A stretch of 64,000 nucleotides of DNA from Rhabditoides inermis (Eukaryota > Nematoda > Chromadorea > Rhabditida > Rhabditidae): positions 882,437 through 946,436 of the forward strand of contig CAWZYM010000409.1 in NCBI GenBank assembly GCA_963966185.1, read 5' to 3'. The notes under the pieces are model-generated. The model saw only the letters and a list, made by a program, of their open reading frames with translations, was not told the DNA's origin and did not search any database. A program made the translations under genes and the position numbers. Positions 47,661-62,500 of the stretch are shown here, piece after piece (the stretch's first letter is position 1; each line of letters starts with the position of its first letter).

Positions 47661-49069
47661 GTTTCAGCAACATATAGTCATCGACTGTTTTGAAATAGCA
47701 TTAAGGGTCTTCTTAGATGCACTTTTACCCTGAACTATCGTTCGGGGTGGTCCAAAGAAGGTCCAAACAAGCCCCGAACAGCCTCGTTTTCAATGGGAAA
47801 TCGTTTGGCCCAAACACCTCTTATTGAGGGCAAACTTTGCCCGAACACGTCCGAACATCGCTCGGCAGCCCCAAACAACCCCGAAAGATCAGCCCAAAAC
47901 AATGAAATGAGAGAGAATCGCTTGGAGCTCGCTGGGTCCCGAAACGAGTGACCTTTCATGTGATGATAGAGTATGATAGCATGACATCATGCCAGCCTGC
48001 GCGACCGCTCGGTCGAAACAGCTGATCGACTGCGATGAGAAAACGGATGTTTGTGAAGTTCTTGTTGATAATATCACTGTGTTTGGAGATTTGTCATTGA
48101 CTTTTTTGTGAATTGTACTCCCTATGTTTGCCTTTTTTTTCTTTGTGCGATTTGTGTGATATGCCCTGAGGCTTCAGTTTCCTCCATTTCGAAAGTGATT
48201 TTTGAATTCAATCACTTGATTGTGTGTTTAAGGGGCTGATGATTACATATCAGAAAAAGAAACACTATCAGAGCACATTCAACTCGAAACACGGTCACAA
48301 GTTAATGAAGTAATGACGAAACAATCAAAACCAGAGACCACTTTCTACACGTTTTCTCATCGCAGTCGATCAGCTGTTTCGACCGAGCGGTCGCGCAGGC
48401 TGGCATGATGTCATGCTATCATACTCTATCATCACATGAAAGGTCACTCGTTTCGGGACCCAGCGAGCTCCAAGCGATTCTCTCTCATTTCATTGTTTTG
48501 GGCTGATCTTTCGGGGTTGTTTGGGGCTGCCGAGCGATGTTCGGACGTGTTCGGGCAAAGTTTGCCCTCAATAAGAGGTGTTTGGGCCAAACGATTTCCC
48601 ATTGAAAACGAGGCTGTTCGGGGCTTGTTTGGACCTTCTTTGGACCACCCCGAACGATAGTTCAGGGTAAAAGTGCATCTAAGAAGACCCTTTAATCTTT
48701 CTAACTTCTAACATAACAGAATAACGTTTTTTTTTCATAACAGAAAAAAACATACCAGTTACTAATTCAGTGAATCATGCGTCTGGTAAATCTGTCAATA
48801 TTCAACTTATCAATGTTCAATCATCGACTTTCCAATCGATGAGAGTATAGGGCCCCTGGTATACCTGGGGACCTTCACCCACCATTCCTCATCTTGTGTA
48901 CGGGCAGAATGCGATGTGCCAATTCCTGATCAGTGTCCGCATCCATCAATCGGAGATTCAGAAACGAGCCCTCTGGCTTGATGATCTGAAAATCGTTGTT
49001 TCTAACACAACATAACTACATACATGCTACTTTTTGTTCCGAAATAATCGACCTGTGAGTGAGATGGTT

Positions 49070-49122
<53 letters not shown>

Positions 49123-52100
49123 GACGCATATAGGGACCTTTTCGAATTGGAATGCGCTGTCCCTCCGCTTGCTCCAGTAGATGGGTTTGAGCCCCGCGGC
49201 CCCGGGAGTCTTACACTTGTCTCTCTTTGTATCAGCCGGCAGACCCCATAAATCCACCTGCAACATGAGTACACTCTGTCGAAATTCAGAAGTTTGAGAT
49301 GCGGCAAAAAAAATATTTCGACATAATCATTAGAGAGGGAGCGCAGCGCCCTATCTTTTGGCTTAGGATAGCGCTCGCACAAGAATTTTCAAGAAGCGAT
49401 ATCAAAAGGACATGTTAGCAACAGTGTGAAGTCATCCAATTCATGCTAGTAGATTTGCACGGTTCCGTAGGCCAGATCACTGGTCGGTGGCATCTTTGTA
49501 TCTTTTCTCCGAAAGAAGTTATGAGCGATATCGCGCACCCATGAGTCGGTAAGGGCAGGCCAGCGTGTGGGTGGGAGAGTGGGTGTCGTTTCCAGTCACT
49601 CTCTCACCCTTCGTGATTATGTATGTGCATAATAATGAAGAAAAGAGATTGACAATCGGTAAGAGAAGAAATTTCTATGAAATTTAATAAAAGCACATAT
49701 ATTATCTTTCAAAAGTACTTGCGTAAAGAGAGTCAGTTTGTCTTGACCCAGTTCAACAAAAGCGCATGTATAAAACGTTTACAAATACTAACTACTAACA
49801 CAAACCTGCGCACACCAAACTGTGGAAGTGAAAGATCGAATATGAGAATACAAATAAAGAATATCAATAAGAGAGAAAGAGAGAAAGAGAGAGAGAAATA
49901 CAGGTTTGTGTTAGTATTTGTAAACGTTTTATGCATGCGCTTTGTTGAATTGGGACAAGACAAACTGATTCTCTTTACGCAAGTACTTTTGATTTTGAGA
50001 TATAATGTTATTTGTACTGGTTCATTGATAACTCGCTTTTGTAAAGAAGAGTTGTAAAAAAGAGTCAATGGACACTATTGTAGTACATATGATGTGAAAC
50101 GTACACGTGGAAAAAAAAGAAAAAAGTATGGAAAAGTGTGTGAAAGAAATAAAGATAGAGGAAGAGGAATGGAGAGAGGTAGGGGAAAAAGAGGGATGGG
50201 AGAGAGAGAGAGAGAGCGGAAGAGAAAGATAGAGAGTCTCCTACCTTTACATACGTGCTCTTCACTCCCCGCATAGTGAACAAGAACTGTCCCGCAATCA
50301 CTTGTACTCTCAGTGTGTTCGGCACTACTCCCACCTGAAAAAAAATTATTTAATCACTGAAATATAATCAACCAACGACGTGATGTGTTGGTACATGTTG
50401 AAAATGGTCGAGCTCATTTGAGTGAGCTTTTCTTAATTTAGAAAGAAGGAAATAAATGTAAGGAGAAAACGTCACCATCTCTCTGCTCATAGGATCGACG
50501 TCCAAATCGGGCGACAAAAGACACCGCGGCTTCAACACGTACCTGAAAAAAAAACCTTGGTTCAAGAAAACGACTGGTTATGCCGGCCAATATTTACTAA
50601 CTTACCCCGTTCGCCCATTGTCCTCGAACAGCGCTTGGTTGACCTGAAACGGATAGGTAAACAAATATGTGAACAAGTAAACAAAAGAACACAAACAAAT
50701 TTACCTGCATTGCGAATCCGTTTGTCTGGAAGTTGAGCGCTGCCATCTGACAACCGCCCATCCAGCAGAACTGAACTATTGTTTGAGTATTCATTGATTA
50801 TCGATCGATTATTGATTTTTTCATACCATTGGGTTATAGTTCGTGCTGGCGTAGCGGAAGCCTGATGGGTATACGCGGATCTGTAATAAAAACACAACGG
50901 GAGTTGAATACGTTTCACTCAAAATATAAAGGTGATAGAGTACGACAGTGACCAATTGTTGTAAGTTTACTTGACAAGTTCTTGAAAACAAAACAAAAAA
51001 AACTTCTAAAAAAGAGTAGTTATTTGATTTTGAAACAAAGAACCAACGACATGCTAACACTAACAGTTCCTACTATTTGGCATAGAAAAGTCCTCAACTA
51101 AAGACCAAAGAAATTATTGCGAAAACTAACAATAAAACAATCGCGAAAAAATAAAAAATAAATAAACTACAAGTGATAGGCGATACGACCTACCATCTGT
51201 TTGTGAGTGTGTTGTATGAGGAGGGGAGCGGTCTTCTCGATCATCTTGAATGTCTCCGCCTCGCTCGCAGAATGCATCACACAACACGACTCGGGCGCTG
51301 CAACAAAGCTTATGTATGTAAACATGTCAATAGTTTGCAACCATTCTCAGACGTCTCTGTTTTTGCACTCTTATAATAAGAGTGCAAAAACAGAGACGTA
51401 AGAGTCTTATTCAGTGTGGTTTGATTTTTCACGATTTCAGTTCTGGAAGGTCAGTTGTAAAACAATAATGAAAATTTAGTTCTTACAAAAAAAACAATTT
51501 GGTTTTGCAACGGTATAATCTTTTTTCAATAAGAGAGAAGTACGTTTCAGTCGTAAGGTATAATTATGTTTTTTGGTTGCAACGCCAAAATTTAAAAAAA
51601 AAAACTATCGTCGAGTAAATATTCACCGAAATGACTTATCAATGTGCACATACGTGCGCAAGTAGGTATTAAATTTTTTTTAAACCACTACCGTATCTAA
51701 TAAATAACCTAAATACATACAGATGTCAACTAACACTACATACCTTCGTACACCCGATCTCTAACAGAATGAATCTCCGTTCAGATATTAAAACAACTGC
51801 AAAGTGCAAGTTCCCACTTGAGTATTGAGTGAGTGGAGGTTGGTTTCAAACCGTAACTGTACATTGTAACCACTTACGACTTATGAATCAACTAAAGTAA
51901 TATACTCTCACCTCCGAGCTTGAGCTGCCCGAACGGCTTCCCATGCATGTAGTTGACCAGGTCAGACAGTTCGGCGGCGATGTTCGAAGACTCGGCTTCG
52001 TTCTGCAAACACCGCGTCCAGTGGCTTCCACTCGTTTGTATAGGAAACACTACAGGCAAATGATATAGATGATATGGGGTATGTGGTGTGTGTTATGATT

Positions 52101-53409
52101 ATGAATTCCGAGATGCGGTCAGGGACGCGGCGTGGCGACGGCGGATGGGCATTGACAGTCTCTCATTGAACATGGCATAAGACGAGACTGTCTCCATCCG
52201 TATCTTCAGTCGATATTATGTATGGTACTAAGTATGGTTCTTATCTTCCTCGCCGGAGCATGGAAAATTACCAACAAAAACAATCCATAATTGGGCAATT
52301 GTTGGACCTTATTAGCTAGAAAAGTGCACCTCCAATATCTCTATTTTGTTATTAAGAATACTTTACAATCTTTTATGTATAATTACTTTCTCCTACATAC
52401 CTTAAGCCGGCACGCTTTCCCCGCCGGAGAATCCTCTCCTCCCAGATTGAACGCGCCTGCAATCAAATTGCATCACAATATCAATGTATAATGGGCCAGA
52501 TTCACATTTAAAGGACTATTCGTCAGAATACGTTATTTAAAAAAAATATTTGAAACGAAAGTTGTAGGTCTTCGAGTATTCTGGTAATGGACGTTTGCGT
52601 GGTTCGCACTGCGAATTGAAACTCGCGCTAAATCATCTGGCGAAAGATCGTGATCGTGCGTTTTGAGAGACGGGGAGCGCGACGGAAGACGACCAATTGT
52701 CACTGTGAAACACTCATTCGTGAATCCGCTGGCGTAATATCAATCTGTCCCTTTAATAGTACGGAACATGTTGCGGGTAAGTATTGACTTTTTTCGGCGA
52801 AACGTATGTCATTTAAAATGAATATCTGAAATAGTTTGATGATGTGAGAGGTCTTTCGCGTGAAATCTTATTCTGGTTAGAGCGTGAATTCTATAACATC
52901 CCTCATCAAATATTTCGTTTATTTCGATGGTATCTCTTTTTTTTTGAAGACAGGTCACAGCAGATGTGGCTATTGGCTAATACGCGGCTACGAACCCCTC
53001 ATCCTCTACCCTTCTTATCCCCCCCCCCTACGCCCTTTCTTTGTCCATTCTCTCTTTCGAGTGCTGTGAAACCAGTTGACCACGGTCAGTGAGTACAATC
53101 GTGTTTGGCCCAGTGTCTTGCTGGGTGAAATTGAGCGGCAATAATCTCAAAAAAGAAAAGAAAAAAGAGTCCGTTTCAAACAAGCCACTGTTGGACGTGA
53201 AAATTTTAACAGATAGTTGAACAAACCGTATCTCTGAAATCAAAAAAGAGACCTCAAGCCAACGTTGCAAGACGGTGGAAATGTAAATGAAAAAAACATT
53301 GAGTGAAACTGACTGTAGACACTGTCCTTGCGCCACGCGTCCCTCCCTCCTCCAGAGGGGCTCTCCAACGGATCTGCGGTGTTCTGTCTGCAAGAACTCC
53401 TTTCCCACG

Positions 53410-53447
<38 letters not shown>

Positions 53448-54257
53448 TCTCTCTCTTTCTCCTTCTCTCTCTCATTTTTTCTTTCTCTCTTATTTTCGGA
53501 TATAAGGAGAACGGATTCGGGAAATGTGGTTGTTTGGAGTCATAGAGACATCAACATCGTGTACACTTCCCCATGCTATCCAGAAGCTGGACAGGCAGAC
53601 AGGTGAGGTGTTACCTAGAGAGAGGCGAGTGGCAGGGCGAGTCGAACGAGTTGCCTCTAGATATGGCCATGGAAGAGGTGGGAGAAGAGAGAGTGGAGAT
53701 CTGGAAAAATCACTTATTGTTTTCAGACTCTCCCATTAGTATACTTACATATACAGATATACATGTTCGCAGATAGCCGTTACCGTAATTATTTATCTTT
53801 TCAGCCATACTTTCGGACTGATTAATGTACGAATCATCACTTTTGTTCGTTTCAGTGAGTTCGTTTATTGAACCGAATCAACTGATTTGTAAATAATACG
53901 TGATATGTTGTATCTGGTAATCAGTGATTGATACCAGATGTGTTCATAGGATCATTTGAATCGAACCCATCAATCATCGCGATCGCAACGATGTTGCCAA
54001 CAATTTTTTTGGTACTTTTTGATATTTCGATTCCGATTCGTTCTGTTGCCAATGCGATATCTGTTTCTTATGATGTTTGGGTTGTGAGTAGTGTGAGTTC
54101 TGAAAACACTATGTTTCAGACACAGTGTAATAGCTAATGTACACACGCACGTATCCCTTATTAGGTAATAGCTGGCTGGCTGTTTATCTTCCTTTTTATC
54201 GAATTTTGTGAAGCTTAGCCGATCATGGATCAGTTTCAGACGACAAAAGAACCCGCC

Positions 54258-54314
<57 letters not shown>

Positions 54315-56913
54315 CTCGGCACCTTTTCTTGTCTCATTACGCAATCGTTGATGAGAAAACCCGCTCAATGAAACATCGAACGTCTATACTTCCCGAAATC
54401 GAAATGGAAACGGCAGAGGAGAGGGATCCGGCCGGTTTCGAATAAACGCCTCTCTCCCGCCTGTCCGAAAAAGATGGTGGAAAAAGGTGGGATGGTCACA
54501 TCAAAAGACAGGCATGACCGCGTCTCTGGCTGTCCCGAATCTGCATATATAAGAGGAGATCGCTGGGGGGAAAGACTAGCCTCCTCTATATACATACTCC
54601 TCTCTACTTATCCATGAAATCTTTCCATTGTAATGTATTCATATACCATTCATCTATCACAAACCTTTTTTTACAGGATTACGTTCTTTTGTCGTATGAT
54701 GCTTTCTTGTTCCATGGTCATGTTTGCCGTTGCGATGATTTGATGTTGTTTTGTTTGCATTTGTTATTGTCATTGTTCTTTTCAGATGAGAGTATTGCTC
54801 CTCACAAGTCTTGCAGTATGCGGATTCGCACTCGCTCAACCGATCAAGACATACAACAAAAGAGTCTCCGCTAAGGGAGTGCCAGATGTAGGTTATAATT
54901 ATCTTTCTCTCTGTCTCTTTCTCTTTCTCTCTCTCTCTCTCTTTCTTCTCTTTTCTCTCTGACTCTCGCCACCTAATTTGCATATTCGCAGATGCTTCGT
55001 CAAATCAAGATGCACAACCGGAAGGTGTACGTGATGATGGCCGAATCCGTGCCATTCATCAAGGACCAGATCTTATTTGCAGCTAAGAAGGACAACATAT
55101 TGGATAGGGTTCGTTCTGTTTTTGTTCCGTTAGCTAAATACATGTCATCGACTTCTACATCTTTTTTTCGCATCATGTGTATTAGTTTTGCAAGGGTAGC
55201 TACCACAACACCAATTGCAGTGGAAGACTGTTCCCATGTAACATACGCATGTGAAACGTATATATGAGTATGTGAATGTGACTCAGTACGAAGACAGCGA
55301 TACTTATTCAGGTTTCTATTTGTGTGCGCGACCCAAGTATTGACAGTCTCGCAATCGTATGTATGTACAGGTCACACACCAGCTATAGTAGACAGGCATG
55401 AACCCACAGTAATTGTCTCCTAGAACACGAATAGCCAGCATAGAATAAGTGTGCAGTCCATTTTTTTGGGACAAACAGAACACAATGGAAAAGACATTTC
55501 GTTGCTGGGATAGCTTATCGAAGTTGGAAGGTGAATCGGGAGAAGTACATAGTCTGAAGAGACTGCTTCTATTTCATGCGTATGTACCATCCATAATTTA
55601 AAAAAGGAACGGAATTGTGGATTAGAAGTGATTGGAATGTTGACTCAGCCTAGCAATAACAAATTAGCCTATGCAGAGTTGTAATTGTGTGTTTGCATTG
55701 CAGCAATGGTCGTCGCTCAGCGGGGAGACCGACCTCCTCCAGATATCACTCGACGTAGCCAATATGCATGTATGCATTATACTTCTGTTTATGTTATTTA
55801 TCAATACGATGTTGAAATAGGTTCGAAGGAACTATCTTGAAAAATAATTGTTTCAAAATACACGCTGCAACATTCATCGTTTACATAAAACGTATCCATT
55901 TTCGAGCTTTCGACCATCTTACTGAAAACCACTTGAGACAGTATGTTATTTCTTTCCCTGCTCCTAATGCACTGACAATACACCAATGACTATTGTCTAC
56001 ATCGAGTTATCGATTATATTGATTGGCTGATCTTATCTTGCAGCTCTCCAACTCCACTTCCGGCCGCGTCCATCGTCTCGCCCCGTGGCTATTTGATAGA
56101 CTCAAGTGTGAGTCATAGATCTCTTCTTATTTATAAGGTATTATTGGTTGAGATGAGAACCATCCAATTTGTAAGAGACTCGATCTCAAGTACATTTCAA
56201 GTATGCATTGAAGGAGCATATGGACCACGTCCTTCGTACCTTCGTTTTCTTCGTTACTCAACTGAATGTATATTAACTCATTTCCAGCGGGGTAGATTGT
56301 TTTGGGGGTCATAAGATTAACCGCCTTTTGATTTATTGCATAATTCGTGCATGTTTGAATAGTATGTTTATGTGAAACGTATTAAATAATCTATTGGGGA
56401 GAGCATCAATAGAAAAAAAGATGGAATGAGCGAGAGGAAGAGAGAGAAAGTTAAGTATATGAAATGAAGGATACCATAAAGTTGTAGTGTTCCGCCTGAT
56501 GCAACTTCACACTTTCACCTTCAACAAAACCATCGAATTGGCAGACGTGCCATTGTTCTATCGTCGTGAGTCTTGTTTGTTTGCTTGTTTGTTTGTTTAC
56601 TTATAAAACATAAATGTTTGAGCATATACTTCTTATACTACATCGTTTTTGCATTGTTGCTTACTTGAAAATTATAAAAAATATACAATTGAAACAAATT
56701 AAGTTTTTTTGTTTTTGTTTATTTCCAATGAACAACTTCAGCCTTCCTCCGCCCTGAATCGGTTGTCTTCCACAACGAGCTGACTACCAAGTACGTCTTA
56801 CTTGATTGAATTGATTGACTATTTTCTTTTCAGAGAGAAGCGGGAGCTGAGACTTCTGGCGGAGACTAGAAATGATTACAGTGTTCCCGAGGTGAGCGAA
56901 AGAGATGGGAGAT

Positions 56914-56971
<58 letters not shown>

Positions 56972-57021
56972 CGAAAGAGAGAGAGAGAAAGGTAAAGAGA
57001 GAAAGGAAGAGAGAGAGGGGG

Positions 57022-57062
<41 letters not shown>

Positions 57063-59482
57063 TTCTTCCAGTTCCTCTCTCGCATCTCTACCATCGCCCC
57101 CACTCTCTACGCAACCATCGCGTATGGTAGCTATCGCATCAAGGTGACGTGTTCCTTTTCGTTGTTGTTATATACTATAAACTTTGTCTGTTAATTCACA
57201 ATGTTTACATGTTGTTCACTTGTTTTCTTACAGACCGAATCGCGCGCCGATGCACCTATCGAAACGGTGCTATTCCTGAATCAGGTGAGAAACTTGTTTA
57301 CTTTTGTTGCTAATTGGTTTTGCCTATTGAACTAGTTCGAACTAGTTTGAACACACTTTTTTATGTTCTAATTATTGTTGCTATTGAATCGTCTGTGAAC
57401 TGTACTACAGACGAGTAAATAATTTGTTTTTAATTTTTTGATAAATTGTTTTTGTTTTCACGTATATACATTTTAGGTGCACATCCTCGAAATGGACATC
57501 TACAACCAGCTCTTCAACGGGCGTTTCGATGTCAAAAAGGTGTGTATGTAGTATATTATCAGTCACAAAAACCGACTTCGGTACACAACAACATCGTGTC
57601 GTGTGAACGATTTAAAAAAATCACCGCAACCGTTTCAGCATGGTGCCATGACAGCAATGTAGCTAAAAAAAAAAGTCATAGCATTGTAGTTTCAGACAGT
57701 CAACAAAGTGAGAAACAGCCATAGTGGGGAGAACGTGTCACGCTAATCCGCGTTTTTCAGGCGGCCGGTCAGAGAAGTGACTTCAAGACAAAGCTGTTGT
57801 CGATGAGTGCTGCACAGAGGGCAGACATTGATGAGAGGATAGGCGGACTATTCGAGAACATAGTCTGTGAGTGAATTATAATTTCTCATTACTCTCTCTG
57901 CCCTTCTCTTTCTGCCCTTCTCTCTCTCTCCCTCTCTCTCTCCATCTATCTCTCACTTTCACTGTACTCTCGCGTTTCAGTCTATATGCCCGACTTCTGG
58001 GACAACTTCTCTCAGCTGCTCAAGGATTAGGACAACTTCAAAACAATTTATTATTTTCTAATTAACAGATTATATGAAGGTGCAATAAATTATTTATGAT
58101 AAGCTCGTCTATCTCACATTGTATAATGATGTGAGTTTTAGAAATTTTCTAATCTCTAACACTCCGCTTTATTTTTCATTGTTATTGTTTGTTAATATTG
58201 TTTATTATTAGTATTTTTGCGTAATTAAAAGTTAAAAAAGAATGTGGCACCCACAGTGCTCTCCTTGCGTGACGCTGGTGTCATCGTCGGTTTCTTCGCC
58301 TTCACAAGAATCCTGCAACTCGAAAAAGTACGATATTTTTTCATGTGATCCACGCTGTTCGTATTTTGAGTTCGTATTTTGAGCTGCAAGCGAGATAGAT
58401 CAAAAACTATCGCTCAAGCGCAAGTGATTTCACGTTCAGCTAATTGTGAGTCTGATCACAGTGATTTTTGTGTCCATCGTGTGCTTTTGACGGCCGAGGT
58501 TTGAAAAAAATGTTTAGATTTTTCCAGGATTCATGGATTCATCGTTCAAGAAACACTGGAAATAATAATAGTAATTATACCTGTATTTCAATTCCTCCGG
58601 CGACGGTAGTCTATCCGTGAACTCTACCGGGTAATCGGGCAGGTCCTGCAATTGATGAGGCGCAATGACGTCAGAGATTCCGACCACATCACATTGTTAT
58701 GATTACGTGACCATATGACGTGCATACTACCTACATACCTACCTACCTTATCCAGCAGCATCTCACCGAAGACATCCTTCATTAGGCGCGCCATCACCTG
58801 GATTATTAGAGTTTATTTCTTGTTACATTGTTACAAATTACGGACAGATGGACTATATAGCTCTATGGAGAATCACTGAGAAGTGAAACATCAAAGGGCA
58901 AACAAAACAGATACATTACTTCTGAAACGCCATTTTGGTGTTATACGAACTGTTTTTGTTTTTTTTGTTTTTGAAATTATGTTGGGTATTGATTACGCCA
59001 TATGCTCACTATGTCAGTCAGGGTCAATGGAAGCCGATTCACTCTCATTGTATCGCGCGGGCTGTATTACGGTAGGAAAAGGAAAGGTGGGCGGGGTTTG
59101 AAAAAGAACGTCCAATACGCATTGTACTGAAAAGGGAGGAGGTTTGGGGCCATTCAAAGTGACAAATTCACGTATAAATGAAGTTTAGTCGATTTCCCAG
59201 GTAATTTTAACCTAAGAAATGAAAAAATTGAGCCCGAAATCACACTTGAAACGCGTGTTGAAAGAAGGTTCGCGCCAAACGGTCTCGCCGCGAAATGGGG
59301 GCGGAGCTTATATTCGAAACGGCCCCCCGCTGCGAGTCACAATTTAAGGCCATCAGCCATCTTTTTGTTGTTTTTCAATCGAAGTATGCGTAGTGACCTT
59401 TTGTAGAAAAGAAAGTTAGCGCAAAAAGATGTGAAATACTGTGAACAAAAAGGAAAAGTGAGAGAGAAAGAGAAAATGAGAA

Positions 59483-59528
<46 letters not shown>

Positions 59529-62500
59529 AGAGACTCTACCTTCTGTTGTTTCACATCGCAGTGGTTCTCAATGGAGAGGAGTACCGGGTAGGGAGATGTC
59601 TTGAACGCCGCATCCGCTATAGCCTCCACCACTTCCTGCAAATGGAATCACCTCAATTTGCTGTGGCAGCGGAAAAAAAATCATTGCACGTGTGAAAACG
59701 AACACAATGATATGAATGCAGCTCTCCTACCTTGAATGGCACAGTGTTGACGAGTGTGGCTGCAGTGGGGCCATGGGTGACCACCGGCCGACCGTCAGCC
59801 CCGTTCCAACAGTCCAACTCCACACAGCGACAGCCAGCGAGAAGCACCTACAGTACGGATGTTAGTAATATGGTAATCACACTATTTAGGCACTGGAATG
59901 AAGCGTTGTTAGAAAGAAGTGAGCAGAGGATACTTGAGAGAGGGGGGGGATCGACCCACCGCCCTGTATATTTCGCTCTCCACCTCCGTCCTGTCGTGTT
60001 TCACATTGGCTATCACGAGGTTCGGGTGCATTTGATAACCTGCAAAGAGTGTCTGTGCTATCTTTTTTTTCTTTGTCCCGTTTTCAGACAGAACATTAAG
60101 TAGACAGTGTTCTGACCGGTGATGTATGTGTTGTGACTGGTTGAGATGTAATAGTGCGAGAGCGGGTGGTGCATTTCCTTCTCCCGGCAAGCCATGTCAC
60201 TGGAAGAAAGATCTCTCTCTCTCTCTCTCTCTCCAACTCTCTCCAACTCTCTCTTGTTTTCTTCCTCTCTCCTTCTCCTTATCCCTCTTTCTCTCTCTCC
60301 CCACTGTGTATCTAGATCGGCACAGTGATCTGACAGCATGTACCGCACGAACCACTCATACGAGATGTGTGACACTGAAATAGTTTTTCATTTGTTTCGA
60401 GATTTCTCTCACTCAGATGTCAGATATTTTGGAGTGAAGTATCGTTTACAGAAGTTTTACTTATCATCTTATTATCAGCCTGCGCTATCAGCTGTTTCAT
60501 ATTTTGGATCTAGTTGCTCACCATTTGTGTGTAACGTATTCGATTAGCAGATAAGAAAGATAGTATGTGTTGTTGTATGAAGACGTTCACATGAACAATA
60601 AGAGATTTGTGAAACGTATGTATTCGTGTGTAAAAGTTCTCATAAAGTATAGGGACCACAATGACATTTTCAGATGTTTGGATATGGTAAAGCAAATAGT
60701 TCAATAATGTAGTTCATTTCAAGCTGATTTCAAAAATATATAATGTTCATAGGGTTCATCGTTCACATTGCGCTCAAATTCCGCGCGGCGCGCGCACCCG
60801 AGCGCGCGCTCACATAGGGAAAGTGCGACAGAGGGCGGCTAGATCAAATACTTATGCCGTCATCGATAGTTAAATTATGAATATATTCGTTTATAATAGT
60901 AGCAATACGCTTTGTTTGATTGTAATCGATCAGTACTTGATGAAATACGTCTCTTATGACATCATTTTTCATTACTCTTTTTGGGCAATGGCGGCTAGAT
61001 CAGAGAAAAATGACGTCATCATATCACTCTTTATCGATTTTTACTACTTTACAGGGTACATGATCCCATAAATAAAATATCGTTGGAATCAGCGCGAAAG
61101 GGCGAATCGTTCTATGCTAATTAGAGCACATCATGCGTCCAGTGAGAATATGTTACATGATTTCGCCTCACTCTCTACATCTTGCGTTGTGGTCCCTACA
61201 TAAAGTACAGCAATAACTAACGTCGCGAACCATGTAAGAAAACTTAATTTTTTTCATAAAGTACATTAATCTTACAATCGCCTCCGAACTCGTTGAGGAG
61301 AGCATCGATCATTCGCTCGTTCTCCTTTGGGTACAGGTCCTCGTTGCGACGCGGGTCCGACTACAAGGTGAACTTTCATATTCAAGTTATGTAGACAAGT
61401 TTTCATATTATCAATATTGTCGATTCAACTCGCCCGCGCCAATGCAAATCCCAATCGCGAAGGCTAATATTACTGTAGGTACATTTTGGTTTTTCTGCCA
61501 CCTTCATTTCGTCTTCCCACCTGTAGACCATGCAGGAATGCCTTGAACTGATGTCGGGTCATCAGAGAGCCCGGACCACCGCCTCTAAATCACACCGATA
61601 CGTTTCACAACAATCAAACGATTACGCATGATCTGACCATTTTTAACACTACTTCTCACGCTTTTTACAGCAAAAGAAATGATTTATAACGATAACTAAA
61701 TAATCGATTAATTATGGCTCACTTCTCCACGTATATCCTGTGGTAGACGTTCTGTGAGACGCAGGCGAGTGCGAACTGGTGGAGGAAGTCATCATCGAGT
61801 GGGCGGGACAGAATGCCTGAGTAAGTCAGTGAGTGATGAGAGAGTTGGCATTCGGTCAACAACCGCGACGCGCCGGTGAGAGGTACGCGACGCACGCCGC
61901 TGCTACATAACCAAGAGAAAGAGACGCAAACGCTATTTCATTTTTTATACTTGATTTCTGCTCGGTCCTAGCGTAGTCCTATGTTGGTAGGCAACAATGT
62001 TCAATTTGTTAAAGTCAATTAATTCTCAGAAGTATCTCTATCATGCAGGATCTCGTATCTAGAAGACAGCATCAAATGTCTTTTGTAAAAAATATTTAAA
62101 AAAAAAAAAAACTCTACATGACGGTACAAATTTGCGTTCTCTCTTCAAGCGCGCGCTCTCTAGCCATTCCTGTCAATTCGGTGCAAAACAGGTAGATTGA
62201 GTGTTCCTGTCTCAACTGTTTCTAAACATGATTGCACAGAGTACGACTATTCCTGATTAATACAGCAGCTTTTCTTAGCATCATTGAATTTGATTGGAGT
62301 ACGTTTCACAACTGGCGTAAAAGAAAAAAAAAGAAAATAGAGAATCAATGCTTCCACAATCATGTCACATATGTAGTACTTCCATTTCAATCAGCCCGTT
62401 CACCCACCCTTCTCTGTGAATGGGAGGTGGAGTATGTGCTGGATCTTCTTCTTCAAAGCCTCCTTGTCCAGACGACAAGCGTGCGGACACACCGTGTCGA

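Noticed and set aside
47735..48660. Two identical 74-codon ORFs on opposite strands
   Set aside because: They are mirror images in the arms of the 990 bp foldback element; no evidence of selection as protein.
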